From JAVBKV01 sp031553885 (lineage in GTDB: Bacteria > Bacteroidota > Bacteroidia > Bacteroidales > Azobacteroidaceae): 64,000 nt of DNA. The translations under genes and the position numbers were made by a program. The stretch lies in the NCBI GenBank assembly GCA_031553885.1, contig JAVBKV010000026.1:6707-70706 (forward strand), given 5' to 3'. This document shows, in pieces, positions 33,910 through 43,795 of this stretch (the first letter of the stretch is position 1; each line of letters opens with the position of its first letter). The notes beneath the pieces were generated by a model. The model ran no database searches. It was not told where the DNA came from and was given only the letters and a program-made list of their open reading frames with translations.

Positions 33910-36660
33910 CTAATCACCCCAATTCACGGCGTCCCTGTAGTTGCTGCTCTGGGTGTATTTCAGGTCCTGCAACAACGACGAACTGACCGCAACCGTAAAA
34001 CTGTAAGACTGATAGGGACCTATTGGGATTACACTGGCCGACATTTGCCAACAGTGTAGGTTACGTGTTATTGAACACTGCATGTATGCAAATTTATTAG
34101 CATCAAAGTCGTAACTGGTGCTGAAATTAAGATTCCAGTTTTTGGAAGGGGTCAAACTTCCTGAGAACCCAAGATTCTGCGAAATCTTATAAGCATATTC
34201 CCGGGTACGGGTATTGAAGTTCGAATAATCATATCCAAGACTCATCGACCAGTTAAAAGCCAAATTCCAGGGAATATTCATTATCATATAACCGTCCGAA
34301 TCAAAATCTCCGTCGCTCTGCTTCGAACCCCGGAGAGATTTCCTGGCCCCCCCGGAATCTCCCGCCTGTGCAGTTTGATCTTCTCCTCCCCCGGGATCTT
34401 CTCCGGGAGTGGTTTCTCCGGAAGACTCCTGGGTATCTTTTTTATCACCCTTGCTAAACAGCTTCTTCAGGGTCTCATTATTAATCGAATATGAAAACGA
34501 GGTACCTGTATTCATTAAACGTCCTATTCCTTTTCCCGCTTTCCAGCGGGGAACATTGATCCGGGTTCCTTGTTCACTGTAAGTATACACATCGAATTCT
34601 CCATTCAGGTTCAGCGTAAAGGCTTTTCCGAATTTAAGCCGGATGGAAGTACTTAAGTTCGACCAATTCATCGAATCGGCCAGGAAATTATAATACATGG
34701 ACAATCTCAAGTTATCGATAATACTTATTTTCCGGGTGGAATCAGCGCTTACCGGCACTTTCATCTCCAGGTTATTATCGAGACTGAAATTCATGGATCC
34801 GGTTTTACCTTCTCCCGGAACTCCCCAAAGTCCATATTGATAAGGGGAATATTTACTTTGCACTTTCTCCCCCGTATTTTTATCAATGTATGTATAAGGC
34901 ACATAATAACCAAAGCGGGAATCACTGAAATCAGGCGCCCCGCTGAAACTGACCGTTGGAGTAAGCACATGGCGAATCTGAACTCCTTTCGTCCATTTTC
35001 CTAATATACTCAAAGGCTTGTACATACCATATAGCTTCGTATTGGCACTTATACTGAAACCATAGTCGTATACCCGGTTAAAGCCATACGTTGTATCCAC
35101 AGGAGTAAGCTGGCCCAGCTCCTGGTCGTACGTCTGGTATATCTTGTTCGTATACCAACGACTGGTATAATTGAGGGACGGACTGATGGAAATATACCGG
35201 AGTAGATTAAACGAAGTACTGATCGGAATATCGTGTTTCATTCCGTTGCGCCAATCCTTGATCAGGTTCGAACTCATCAGGTTATACTCCTTTGTACTTA
35301 TACTGTTCATAATCAAACCCGTATAACTCATACGGATCGATTCATACCAACGGGCATCCCCTACCTGCTCTTTCCGTCGGAAAGGATAGATATCACTCAA
35401 TGTAATGGTCATATTAGGAAGAGTCAGGTTAACCATCGTATCTTTTGCCTGTTGGTTGATCGTCGCATTTGCACTGATGGACAACGGTTTATTGGGCAGG
35501 CGGTAATTATAGTTCACACTCGACGACTTGGTATTATCATACATCCGGTTCGAGTATATACTGGAAACGCTGTTCCGGTCATAAGAACTGGTACTGAAAT
35601 TCACGCTGGCCGAAAAAGTACTGAAGGGATTCGCCTTCGGATCCTGGGCATGACTCCAATTCAACCGGAAGTCTTTAGACTGATAGTAATCATCCGTGCC
35701 CTTATCTCCTGTAATTGTCACTAAGTAGCCGGCATCCACATTACCGGAAAATTTATAGCGCTTCCTATAGGTCGACCGGGCACTTACTCCCCAGGATCCC
35801 TTGGTATAAACTTCCCCGGTCAATGCCAGGTCTACATAATCATTAAAAGCAAAATAATATCCTCCGTCGCGCAAAGAGAACCCCCGGGTCATTTCATCTC
35901 CGTAAGTGGGCATAATAATACCGGAAGAATATTCCTTGGAAAAAGGAAAATAACCGAAAGGAAGTGCAACCGGCAGTGGTACCCCCTCCAATTCCAGGTA
36001 AACAGGCCCGGTAACAACAGATTTACCCGGCTGAATCTTCGACTTCGTCATCCGCAGACCAAAATGAGGATGCTCGTGATTATCGCAGGTCGTATATATT
36101 CCACCCTTCGCGAACAAATCGTCGTTAACTTTTTTTGTCTGGCCAGCTGTCACGTAACCGTCTCCCTGCTGCGTGATTACATCTGTAATATACATCTTCT
36201 TGGTTTTGAAGTTGTACCTCGCCTTCTTCATTTCATATTCCTGGGCTCCTTGCTTGAAAACCGGATAGCCAAATTCGCTCCCGACCGAATCCAATCCGAA
36301 AGTTGCAAAAACGATACTGCTGTCCGCAGCAATTTCAATGTACTCTCCCGTCAGATTCAAATCCTTATACTTGACAGAAGCATCTCCATATAAATAGACA
36401 AAATTTCCTCCCTCCATGATCATGACCATGGAGTCCTGTGCCAGGTAATCGATCGGAGCGTCAATTGCATTGTTATTCGTCGAATCTTTTTTAGCAGAAA
36501 GAGTATCCTGAGGTAGTATCGTATCGGATACCAATACGGTAGAATCAGATGCCAATAGGTCGTTCCGGGCAACCGTCTTTTGAGAAACAAAAGCAAGCAG
36601 CAAGGCTAAAAAGGTTAAGAAACAACAACTTTTTATCGGCATTCGAAAACGCATAAACAA
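33910..36660 (-). CDS. lptD: LPS-assembly outer-membrane protein LptD (Bacteroidota type)
   Basis: 916 residues. A signal peptide is followed by a Ser/Thr/Asp-rich linker, the OstA/LptA-like jellyroll (about 70-240, GGNFVYLYGDASVKYKDLNLTG), then an about 650-residue barrel with many YxSR- and FNW-type strands. A low-complexity insert (about 735-790, Gly/Asp/Ser-rich) likely forms a loop. It inserts LPS into the outer leaflet with LptE. It begins on the base after the stop of the HD-domain gene, so the two are co-transcribed. Confidence 0.88.
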   Translation of the reverse strand: MFMRFRMPIKSCCFLTFLALLLAFVSQKTVARNDLLASDSTVLVSDTILPQDTLSAKKDSTNNNAIDAPIDYLAQDSMVMIMEGGNFVYLYGDASVKYKDLNLTGEYIEIAADSSIVFATFGLDSVGSEFGYPVFKQGAQEYEMKKARYNFKTKKMYITDVITQQGDGYVTAGQTKKVNDDLFAKGGIYTTCDNHEHPHFGLRMTKSKIQPGKSVVTGPVYLELEGVPLPVALPFGYFPFSKEYSSGIIMPTYGDEMTRGFSLRDGGYYFAFNDYVDLALTGEVYTKGSWGVSARSTYRKRYKFSGNVDAGYLVTITGDKGTDDYYQSKDFRLNWSHAQDPKANPFSTFSASVNFSTSSYDRNSVSSIYSNRMYDNTKSSSVNYNYRLPNKPLSISANATINQQAKDTMVNLTLPNMTITLSDIYPFRRKEQVGDARWYESIRMSYTGLIMNSISTKEYNLMSSNLIKDWRNGMKHDIPISTSFNLLRYISISPSLNYTSRWYTNKIYQTYDQELGQLTPVDTTYGFNRVYDYGFSISANTKLYGMYKPLSILGKWTKGVQIRHVLTPTVSFSGAPDFSDSRFGYYVPYTYIDKNTGEKVQSKYSPYQYGLWGVPGEGKTGSMNFSLDNNLEMKVPVSADSTRKISIIDNLRLSMYYNFLADSMNWSNLSTSIRLKFGKAFTLNLNGEFDVYTYSEQGTRINVPRWKAGKGIGRLMNTGTSFSYSINNETLKKLFSKGDKKDTQESSGETTPGEDPGGGEDQTAQAGDSGGARKSLRGSKQSDGDFDSDGYMIMNIPWNLAFNWSMSLGYDYSNFNTRTREYAYKISQNLGFSGSLTPSKNWNLNFSTSYDFDANKFAYMQCSITRNLHCWQMSASVIPIGPYQSYSFTVAVSSSLLQDLKYTQSSNYRDAVNWGD

Positions 36661-37200
36661 TTATCCTAAAAAGAAATTACACCAATCGTCGAATTGTCGT
36701 ACAGACTCATCTCCGTACCTGGAAAGTCCTTTGCGGATTTTTTCAATGGACTTTTCCTTTCCCGGCTTTGTTTTGGAAAAAAACTTATCAGCGAAGCAGA
36801 TTAACTGCTCTTCCATACTGACCGGTATCATGTCCCGGTGTGGAAGGGGAAGATTATTTTTTTCTATTTCCTCCAGTTTCAGACCTGTTCCCGTATGACG
36901 TTCACAAACCAATGCATGGAAGGGCAGTCCTTCCGCTTTCAGCAAATCGCTGCCTAAATAACCGTGACAAATATAGGGATACTCTCCGAAACATTGAATA
37001 TCCGGAGCATCGGTCCGGTAAATCCCAATGTCATGCAACATGGATGCTTCATAGATAAATCCCTGATCCAGATTCAATTCGGGATGTGCCTGTGAAATAA
37101 ACAACGCTTTATCCGCCACGGAAAAACTATGAGTTAAAAGAATGTCGTACAATTCACTGCCTTCCTGATAGTATTTTTTTATAATGTCTGCAGGTATCAT
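36661..37200 (-). CDS. HD-domain protein (putative phosphohydrolase)
   Basis: 179 residues. His24 in LTHSFSVADKALF and the HD pair in EASMLHDIGIY (His55-Asp56) start the metal site; HGYLGSDLLKAEG and ERHTGTG supply further ligands, and CFADKFFSKT carries the final Asp. HD-domain enzymes of this size hydrolyse phosphate esters or nucleotides. The gene lies directly before lptD and may share its promoter (CAAAGATA, 37220-37227). Confidence 0.88.
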   Translation of the reverse strand: MIPADIIKKYYQEGSELYDILLTHSFSVADKALFISQAHPELNLDQGFIYEASMLHDIGIYRTDAPDIQCFGEYPYICHGYLGSDLLKAEGLPFHALVCERHTGTGLKLEEIEKNNLPLPHRDMIPVSMEEQLICFADKFFSKTKPGKEKSIEKIRKGLSRYGDESVRQFDDWCNFFLG

Positions 37201-37219
37201 TTCATATCTTTAGAAGCGA

Positions 37220-37227
37220 CAAAGATA
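37220..37227 (-). promoter_or_regulatory. -7 promoter element of the HD-lptD unit
   Basis: Read on the minus strand this is TATCTTTG (TAnnTTTG), 20 bases before the HD-gene start codon. Confidence 0.55.
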
Positions 37228-37346
37228 AAAATAATATCCTTGGTTTCGTTGACTGTTATGGTTCAATCTTAATAAAATTACTTAAATAAACGATTAATTA
37301 TCCGTTTACATTTTCCCTGACTATGCAATTATTCCAAATAAACATG

Positions 37347-37354
37347 TAAATTTG
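37347..37354 (+). promoter_or_regulatory. -7 promoter element of the amidase gene
   Basis: TAAATTTG matches TAnnTTTG. Transcription should begin near 37361, so translation starts at 37379 rather than at the ATG at 37352. Confidence 0.55.
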
Positions 37355-37378
37355 CATGCAAAATCAGCATCAGCTCCA

Positions 37379-38527
37379 ATGTCGACAACATTCAAACGAA
37401 TATTATTTTTATCCTTTTTTTTGCTATTGCTCCCATCCGGATTTGCAGTAAACAGCAAAAACAAACCGTTTGTACTGGTCATTGACCCTGGCCACGGAGG
37501 AAGGGATACAGGAGCTCCCGGGTCAGTATCCAAAGAAAAAAACATCAACCTGGCCGTTGCTATGCTTGTAGGAGAAAGTATCAGCCAGAAACATCCGGAC
37601 GTAGAAGTGGTTTATACCCGCAAGAATGATGTTTTTCTCGACCTGAACAAACGATCCGAGCTGGCAAATAAAGTAAAAGCCAATCTTTTCATCTCCATCC
37701 ATACCAATGCCAATAAAAGCAAAAGTCCTTACGGAGCTGAAACATACGTCCTGGGAGTAGCCCGATCAGAAGAAAACCTGGAAGTGGCGCGACGGGAAAA
37801 CTCGGTAATCATGCTGGAAGAAAATTATGAAGAAAAATACCAGGGATTTGACCCTAATTCACCTGAGTCCAGTATTATTTTTGAATTCATGCAAAACAAA
37901 TACCTGGAACAAAGCATTTCTTTAGCCTCCCGGATACAATCCGAGCTGGTCAGAAATTGCAAACGGAGCGACCGGGGTGTCCGGCAAGCCGGCTTCTGGG
38001 TGTTACGGGAAACCGGTATGCCTTCGGTACTGGTGGAATTGGGATTTATTTCCAATCGAGAAGAAGAAAAATACCTGAACAGCAAAAGCGGGCAGTTACA
38101 ACTGGCCAGTTCCATTGTAAACGCTTTTACCTTATATAAAAAGGAATACGACCAACGGATGGGAAATACAACCCCGATAAGGCCCGTAACCAATGAAATT
38201 CCTGTGGAAGAACTGCAAACAACCACCGTGGAAAAAGAAAAAGCGGAAACGCCCCAGGAAACCGCTCCGGAAAAAAGTACTGCAACGACAACCGGAACGG
38301 TATACAAGGTACAGATCCTGGCTGCAGACCGGAAACTTTCAACCAAATCGTCATTGTTAAAAGGTTATAAAGCCGACTATTATGTAGAAAAGGGATTCTA
38401 TAAATATACATACGGGGAAACCTCAGACTGGCAGGAAATTTCCCGGATAAGGAGATCTCTACTGAAAGACTTTAAAGATGCATTTATCATTACATTTAAA
38501 GATGGAAAGAAAGTGCCTAACAAATAA
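37379..38527 (+). CDS. N-acetylmuramoyl-L-alanine amidase with C-terminal SPOR-like domain
   Basis: About 382 residues from MSTTFKRILF, which gives a good signal peptide. Amidase_3 zinc ligands: His in VIDPGHGGRD, Glu in the MLEENYEE region, His in SIHTNAN; the catalytic Glu is in LVELGFISN. After a Thr/Glu/Pro-rich linker the last about 75 residues (VYKVQILAADRKL onward) resemble a SPOR peptidoglycan-binding domain. It cuts the amide between MurNAc and the stem peptide, as in cell separation. An MCE-domain gene follows 12 bases later. Confidence 0.93.
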   Translation: MSTTFKRILFLSFFLLLLPSGFAVNSKNKPFVLVIDPGHGGRDTGAPGSVSKEKNINLAVAMLVGESISQKHPDVEVVYTRKNDVFLDLNKRSELANKVKANLFISIHTNANKSKSPYGAETYVLGVARSEENLEVARRENSVIMLEENYEEKYQGFDPNSPESSIIFEFMQNKYLEQSISLASRIQSELVRNCKRSDRGVRQAGFWVLRETGMPSVLVELGFISNREEEKYLNSKSGQLQLASSIVNAFTLYKKEYDQRMGNTTPIRPVTNEIPVEELQTTTVEKEKAETPQETAPEKSTATTTGTVYKVQILAADRKLSTKSSLLKGYKADYYVEKGFYKYTYGETSDWQEISRIRRSLLKDFKDAFIITFKDGKKVPNK

Positions 38528-38539
38528 ATAAAATAGCGA

Positions 38540-39424
38540 ATGAAAAAGTATTTTACCAAAGAAGCAACCATAGGTTTAGTTACATTAATCAGTTTATTTG
38601 TCCTGTACATAGGGGTCAATTACCTGAAAGGAATCAATCTTTTCAAACCGACCAATCACTATTATGTCGTCATGGAGAATGTAACCGAACTGCAAAAATC
38701 CAGTCCGGTCTACATCAATGGATTCAAAATCGGACTTGTCAATGAAATAAACTACGAATACAACGATCATGGCAAGATTGTCGTTCTGATCAGCCTGAAC
38801 GAAAGCATGAAAATCAAAACAGGAAGTTATATGGAATTAAAATCAGGACTGACTTCCGGAGGTAGCCTGAACCTCGTATTAAACGATTATGTTACGACTT
38901 ACTGCCAGATAGGAGATACTATCGAAGGACGCTCCAATCCGGGGTTAATGGACAAAATTTCAAATGACCTCCTACCCCAGGCCGAGAACCTGCTTCCCAA
39001 ACTGGACTCCATTCTTACCGGAATACAAACGATTGTCAACCATCCGGCTTTTATCGAGTCCCTGAACCACATTGAAGCTACTACCGCCAACCTCGAAAAA
39101 ACAACAGCACGCTTAAATATGCTGATGGCCAATGATGTTCCGGTTATCATGAGCGATTTCAAACACATTTCTTCGGATTTTTCTTTATTTAGCTCCAACC
39201 TGAAAGAACTGGACCTGAAATCTACTTTCAATACCGTTGACTTGACCATGCAGAATGTGCAACTACTGACTAAACAACTGAACAGCAAGGATAACACATT
39301 CGGCCTGTTTCTCAATGACAGAAAATTATACGATAATTTAAACTCTACAGCGGAAAACGCTTCGCTTTTACTTTTTGACTTGAAACAAAATCCCAAGCGT
39401 TACGTTCACTTCTCTGTTTTTTAA
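38540..39424 (+). CDS. MlaD/MCE-family lipid-transport protein
   Basis: 294 residues. An N-terminal membrane anchor (about 8-28, IGLVTLISLFVLYIGVNYL) is followed by the MCE domain (about 38-125: HYYVVMENVTELQKSSPVYING, LKSGLTSGGSLNLVL). The C-terminal half is helical. It should be the periplasmic substrate-binding ring of a phospholipid ABC transporter of the Mla type. No MlaE or MlaF gene is next to it. It is co-transcribed with the amidase. Confidence 0.9.
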   Translation: MKKYFTKEATIGLVTLISLFVLYIGVNYLKGINLFKPTNHYYVVMENVTELQKSSPVYINGFKIGLVNEINYEYNDHGKIVVLISLNESMKIKTGSYMELKSGLTSGGSLNLVLNDYVTTYCQIGDTIEGRSNPGLMDKISNDLLPQAENLLPKLDSILTGIQTIVNHPAFIESLNHIEATTANLEKTTARLNMLMANDVPVIMSDFKHISSDFSLFSSNLKELDLKSTFNTVDLTMQNVQLLTKQLNSKDNTFGLFLNDRKLYDNLNSTAENASLLLFDLKQNPKRYVHFSVF

Positions 39425-39796
39425 ATGATTTTTCGCTGTACCTCTCCTGATTTTTATTTAGATTGTATCTAAATAAAAACAAATCTGGAATAACACACAC
39501 AGAAGTCGGGAAACTCTGATTGAAAGAATCACTTAGGAAGAAAAAATCAGGAGTAAACTGACTTTGATTTAGAAGAACACATCTATTAAAAAGCTGTATA
39601 ACAAACAAATACAAACAATCCCATTCCAAGGAAGCATAAGTCATTGAAACGAAGGAAGGTATGAAAGAAAATAAAAAAGCAACAAAAAGAGGATTTTTTT
39701 TTTCAATTTTTTTTTCCAATTTTTGCATTTGGAAATGACAAAATACATACAATTATTTCCTTGTATTAAATTATAAAATTAAATAATTAAATAAAC
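39425..39796. other. T-rich region upstream of dnaA
   Basis: 372 bases with a 13-bp hairpin (39451-39479) and long T tracts at 39692-39732. I looked for TTATCCACA-type DnaA boxes on both strands and found no convincing match, so I do not call an origin. No gene or clear promoter is seen. Confidence 0.5.
39451..39479. terminator. 13-bp perfect hairpin after the MCE gene
   Basis: TTTTTATTTAGAT (39451-39463) pairs perfectly with ATCTAAATAAAAA (39467-39479) around TGT. It is AT-rich and could stop transcription in either direction. Confidence 0.55.
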
Positions 39797-41200
39797 GTGG
39801 AATCCAAGCACAAAACATTGTGGAATAACTGCTTGAATATTATCAAAGACAATGTTAGCGATAATGTTTTTAACACATGGTTTGTACCTGTCATACCCCT
39901 TAAATATGAAGGAAATGATTTTACAATCCAGGTGCCCAGCCAGTTTTTCTACGAATACCTCGAGGAAAAATACGTGGATCTGATCCACGCTACCCTATCG
40001 AGGGTTGTGGGCAAGGGGACCATTCTTAATTACCGGGTTATTGTCGATAATTCCAGTAATGGAAAAGGACATACTATCCTGCAAAGTGAAGGAATCGGAT
40101 TCAATGGAGAAGGTAAGCATGTAAAAAACCTGAACAAAGCTCCTCAGGCGCTGGTTCAACCCAGTATCCAGGAGTGGAATACCAACCTGAATCCTCGCCA
40201 CAATTTCCATAATTTTTTCGAAGGAAGCAGCAATAAATTAGCACGCACGGTCGGAGATGCCATTACGGAAAATCCAGGTAAAACCACATTTAATCCTCTT
40301 TTTATACATGGAGGATCCGGAGTAGGTAAAACCCATTTGTGTCACGCCATCGGAAATAAGATTGTAGAATTGTTTCCTCAAAAAAAGGTGATCTATATTT
40401 CTTCTCACCTGTTTCAGGTTCAATTTACAGATGCGTCCAGAAACAACACCTCAAACGATTTTATCAACTTCTACCAGGGAGTGGATGTATTGATCGTCGA
40501 CGACATCCAGGAGCTGGCCGGAAAAGAAAAAACACAAAATGCTTATTTCCATATTTTCAACCACCTGCACCTGTTAGGAAAACAAATCATTCTGACATCC
40601 GATAAATCACCTATCGAACTGCAGGGATTGGAAGAGCGGTTGATTTCACGTCTGAAATGGGGAATGACAGCCGAGCTAAGCAAACCCGACCTGGAACTCC
40701 GGAAGAAAATACTAACTCATAAAATCAAACACGACGGACTGAACATTTCCGGAAGCATTGTCGATTTCATTGCTGAAAATGTAACGGAACACGTCCGGGA
40801 TTTAGAAGGAATCATCACTTCGTTGGTCGCCCATTCCCTGGTTTACAATCGGGAAGTGGATATTGAACTCGCCAAACGGGTAGTCAGTAAAACCGTGAAA
40901 ATGGAAAAGAAGCAGATCACTGTGGAAAAAATACAAAACGTGGTCAGCGACTACTTCAATATCGACCTGAAGATCATTCATTCCAAATCCAGAAAAAGAG
41001 AAATTGTCCAGGCCCGCCAGGTAGCCATGTTCCTGTCAAAGAAATATACCGATTATTCCTACTCCCACATCGGCAATTTAGTCGGAAAAAGGGATCATGC
41101 AACCGTACTTCATGCATGCAGAACAGTTCAGGACAGCCTCGATATAGATAAATCCTTCCGGCTAACCATGAAGGACATCGAAGAATTACTGCAAAAATAA
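39797..41200 (+). CDS. dnaA: Chromosomal replication initiator protein DnaA (GTG start)
   Basis: 467 residues. Domain I begins ESKHKTLWNNCLNIIKDN. The AAA+ core has Walker A GGSGVGKT (172-179) and Walker B VLIVDDIQ; the DNA-binding domain ends with the signature VGKRDHATVLHACRTV. The start is GTG at 39797: an in-frame TAA lies at 39788-39790 and there is no early internal ATG, so no ATG start is possible. GTG starts are uncommon in this phylum. It binds ATP and DnaA boxes at the origin. Confidence 0.97.
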   Translation: MESKHKTLWNNCLNIIKDNVSDNVFNTWFVPVIPLKYEGNDFTIQVPSQFFYEYLEEKYVDLIHATLSRVVGKGTILNYRVIVDNSSNGKGHTILQSEGIGFNGEGKHVKNLNKAPQALVQPSIQEWNTNLNPRHNFHNFFEGSSNKLARTVGDAITENPGKTTFNPLFIHGGSGVGKTHLCHAIGNKIVELFPQKKVIYISSHLFQVQFTDASRNNTSNDFINFYQGVDVLIVDDIQELAGKEKTQNAYFHIFNHLHLLGKQIILTSDKSPIELQGLEERLISRLKWGMTAELSKPDLELRKKILTHKIKHDGLNISGSIVDFIAENVTEHVRDLEGIITSLVAHSLVYNREVDIELAKRVVSKTVKMEKKQITVEKIQNVVSDYFNIDLKIIHSKSRKREIVQARQVAMFLSKKYTDYSYSHIGNLVGKRDHATVLHACRTVQDSLDIDKSFRLTMKDIEELLQK

Positions 41201-41203
41201 AAA

Positions 41204-41222
41204 GGAAGCTTATAAAGCTTCC
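41204..41222. terminator. Bidirectional terminator between dnaA and kdsA
   Basis: GGAAGCTT (41204-41211) and AAGCTTCC (41215-41222) form a perfect 8-bp stem with loop ATA. It overlaps the last codons and the stop of kdsA. Confidence 0.65.
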
Positions 41223-42013
41223 CGAATCCGTACCAGTTTTTCCAATAACGGTTCCAACAAATGCAAAGGCAGCATATTTGCTCCATCGGACAGTGCCTCC
41301 GAAGGATGGGGATGCGTTTCGATAAATAAACCATCCACTCCAACGGCTACAGCTGCCTTGGATACCGTTTCTATCAATTGAGGCATTCCTCCGGTTACAC
41401 CGCTTGCCTGATTAGGCTGTTGCAACGAATGCGTAACATCCATGATTACAGGATACCCGAAAGACTGCATCTCCGGAATTCCCCGATAGTCCACAATCAG
41501 GTCGGTATAGCCGAAAGTAGTACCCCGTTCGGTAAGCATAACCCGGGAATTACCTGCATCAACCACTTTTTGTACCGCAAACTTCATGGCTGAAGGGGAT
41601 AAAAACTGCCCTTTTTTAATATTAACCATTTTCCCGGTTTCTGCGGCAGCTACCAATAAATCAGTCTGCCTGCATAGAAAAGCCGGTATCTGCAATACAT
41701 CCACGTATTCGGCAGCAATTGCAGCATCCCGGGTTTCATGAATATCGGTAACGGTTGGTATTCCCAGGGTTTCGTTTACTTTTCTCAATATTTTCAAGGC
41801 CTTCTCATCCCCTATTCCGGTAAAAGAATCGATCCTCGACCGGTTCGCTTTTTTGTAAGAACCTTTAAACACATAGGGGATACCCAACCTGCGGGTGATA
41901 TTCTGTATTTTTTCTGCAATTTCCAACGCCATTTTTTCTCCCTCGATCGCACACGGTCCCGCAAGCAGAAAAAAGCGACTCCTGTCTTTGCTGTTCAATA
42001 ATTCTGTTATCAT
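41210..42013 (-). CDS. kdsA: 3-deoxy-8-phosphooctulonate synthase
   Basis: 267 residues. Blocks: FLLAGPCAIEG, VFKGSYKKANRSR, QIPAFLCRQTDL, NIKKGQFLSP, ERGTTFGY, DVTHSLQQPN and FIETHPHP, all classic for KDO-8-phosphate synthase. The enzyme condenses phosphoenolpyruvate with arabinose 5-phosphate to supply KDO for LPS, which fits lptD elsewhere in the window. It converges on dnaA through a shared terminator. Confidence 0.96.
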   Translation of the reverse strand: MITELLNSKDRSRFFLLAGPCAIEGEKMALEIAEKIQNITRRLGIPYVFKGSYKKANRSRIDSFTGIGDEKALKILRKVNETLGIPTVTDIHETRDAAIAAEYVDVLQIPAFLCRQTDLLVAAAETGKMVNIKKGQFLSPSAMKFAVQKVVDAGNSRVMLTERGTTFGYTDLIVDYRGIPEMQSFGYPVIMDVTHSLQQPNQASGVTGGMPQLIETVSKAAVAVGVDGLFIETHPHPSEALSDGANMLPLHLLEPLLEKLVRIREAL

Positions 42014-42058
42014 TATTCCTGAATTTAAATAAATACAAAAATAATAGTTTTTTCAGAC

Positions 42059-42778
42059 TTATCGAACAGGTAAGGTGATCGGATTACTTAAAAACGGTTT
42101 ATACTTATCTTTTCCGTCCGGATAGGTTCCGGCTTTATACTTGATATTGAATGTGATTTTACCATTTTCCTTATACAAATTTATGAATTCCGTCATATCG
42201 AATCCGTAATGAGAAACGAGAGGGAGGTTTTGTTCCGGAGCAACATCAAGAGGTTTTGTACGAATGTAAAGTGTGGGAATCAGTTTCTCCTCCTTCTCAG
42301 TAGCAGAATCCGTGTTACAAATTATTTCATACTCAAACGGCTTTCCATTAGCAACGTAATGTTCAAATCCAAAAAAGTACACATTACCAATAATACTTCC
42401 GTTATACAAAACCGAGGTCCGGACAGAATCGGAATAGGCATCCGTCATATCTCCTGCGACTATTTTAACCACACTTCCACCGATTTCCTGATAACGAAGG
42501 TTACTTACCGTTGTATCTGTTTTGGAAGGTTGGTTACCCATATCAATGTTAAAGGAAGTCCACAGATATTGCCCTGCTTCGAGTTGTTTATCCAGCGTGG
42601 GAGCCAAGAATAATCCGTAAGCAGTCTGTATCATAGGATCAGAACCGGTCGAAGCATCTTTGTATTGAACAATGGCGGGTTCATTTCTAAAATACCAATA
42701 AGGATCATCATCGTCCATGCAACTCATCCAGGTAGTTGCCGCTAATATCAAAAACACACAATTAACTAACTTTTTCAT
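42059..42778 (-). CDS. NigD-like lipoprotein
   Basis: About 239 residues from MKKLVNCVFLILA; an ATG 12 bases upstream is less likely. The lipobox is TTWMSC, followed by MDDDDPYWYF, the acidic surface signal. A mid-domain OB-like beta fold and a C-terminal beta domain match the NigD-like family of Bacteroidota. Function unknown. It lies 110 bases after the endonuclease/phosphatase-family gene, in the same direction. Confidence 0.85.
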   Translation of the reverse strand: MKKLVNCVFLILAATTWMSCMDDDDPYWYFRNEPAIVQYKDASTGSDPMIQTAYGLFLAPTLDKQLEAGQYLWTSFNIDMGNQPSKTDTTVSNLRYQEIGGSVVKIVAGDMTDAYSDSVRTSVLYNGSIIGNVYFFGFEHYVANGKPFEYEIICNTDSATEKEEKLIPTLYIRTKPLDVAPEQNLPLVSHYGFDMTEFINLYKENGKITFNIKYKAGTYPDGKDKYKPFLSNPITLPVR

Positions 42779-42887
42779 TTTTGCAATCATTTAATTTTCG
42801 TTGATTCAATATCAAATTCAATCTTCATCTTTCATATAAATGAAGAAAAGAAGAAAAACGTTGCATAAGAAATGAAAAATTAACCTT

Positions 42888-43769
42888 TTATCGATTGATT
42901 TTAACAACTACCGGATAATGGTCAGAAGGAATTCTAGGAACAAAACGACCCGGCTTTTTTGCATCTTCAGTCCAGTATACATCGGTGAGAATCCCGTAAC
43001 GGCTGACTTTGAATTCATTGGACAAAAAGATATGATCGATCCGGCTATCTGTTTTCCGGTCGGTCTCAAAACTATTGAAAGTGCCATTCATCGCATAACG
43101 AAGTGGTGATTTTTCATAGGCATCCTTCATTATTCCGGAAGTATTCAGCAGGGTGTAACTTTCGTTCCGCTGGTCTACATTAAAATCCCCAGTCAGAATA
43201 ACAGGCTGATTTTCGGACATTTTTTGAATACGGTTTAAAATCAGCTTAGCACCTTCTCTACGAGCAACCACTCCCACATGGTCCATGTGTACATTAAAAA
43301 ACAAAAAACGGAAACCAGTGGCTATTTCTTCGAATTTTCCCCACGAACAAATCCGGACACAAGCTGCATCCCAACCCAGGTTCGGCTTATCCGGATTTTC
43401 CGACAACCAGAAATTTCCCTGATCCAGCAGCCGGAATTTTTCTTTTTTATAAAAAATAGCCGCATACTCTCCTTTCTGCTTTCCGTCATCCCGGCCCACA
43501 CCGGTATAGGCATAACCGGGAAGAAGCGCAAGCATGTCTTCCAATTGATGATAAAAGCCTTCCTGAGTTCCAAAAATATCGAAATCATGATAAGCAATCA
43601 ATTGGCAAAGTGCAGGCGAACGTTGTTTCCATCCATCACCCTGAAGAGAATCATTCCGGTTATCCATCCGGATATTGTATGTAGCCACTGTCAGGGTTTG
43701 AGAGCTAAGATTACCTGTCAGTACAAAAGAAAGAACAGTAAAAAAAAGCAGTGATTTGAAAGCTTTCAT
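42888..43769 (-). CDS. Secreted endonuclease/exonuclease/phosphatase-family protein
   Basis: 293 residues with a signal peptide (ending in NLSSQ). The EEP fold motifs are all visible: VATYNIRMDN, the Glu in DIFGTQEG, FFNVHMDH, LTGDFNVDQ, DSRIDHIF and the last His in PSDHYPVVV. Substrates range from nucleic acids to phosphoinositides and sphingomyelin. As it is exported and next to a fucosidase it may act on sugar phosphates, but that is unproven. Confidence 0.92.
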   Translation of the reverse strand: MKAFKSLLFFTVLSFVLTGNLSSQTLTVATYNIRMDNRNDSLQGDGWKQRSPALCQLIAYHDFDIFGTQEGFYHQLEDMLALLPGYAYTGVGRDDGKQKGEYAAIFYKKEKFRLLDQGNFWLSENPDKPNLGWDAACVRICSWGKFEEIATGFRFLFFNVHMDHVGVVARREGAKLILNRIQKMSENQPVILTGDFNVDQRNESYTLLNTSGIMKDAYEKSPLRYAMNGTFNSFETDRKTDSRIDHIFLSNEFKVSRYGILTDVYWTEDAKKPGRFVPRIPSDHYPVVVKINR

Positions 43770-43795
43770 ATAAAGATAGGGTTAAAGTAATTAAA

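Noticed and set aside
39425..39796. Possible chromosomal origin upstream of dnaA
   Set aside because: No TTATCCACA-type boxes were found on either strand; T-rich DNA alone is not enough.
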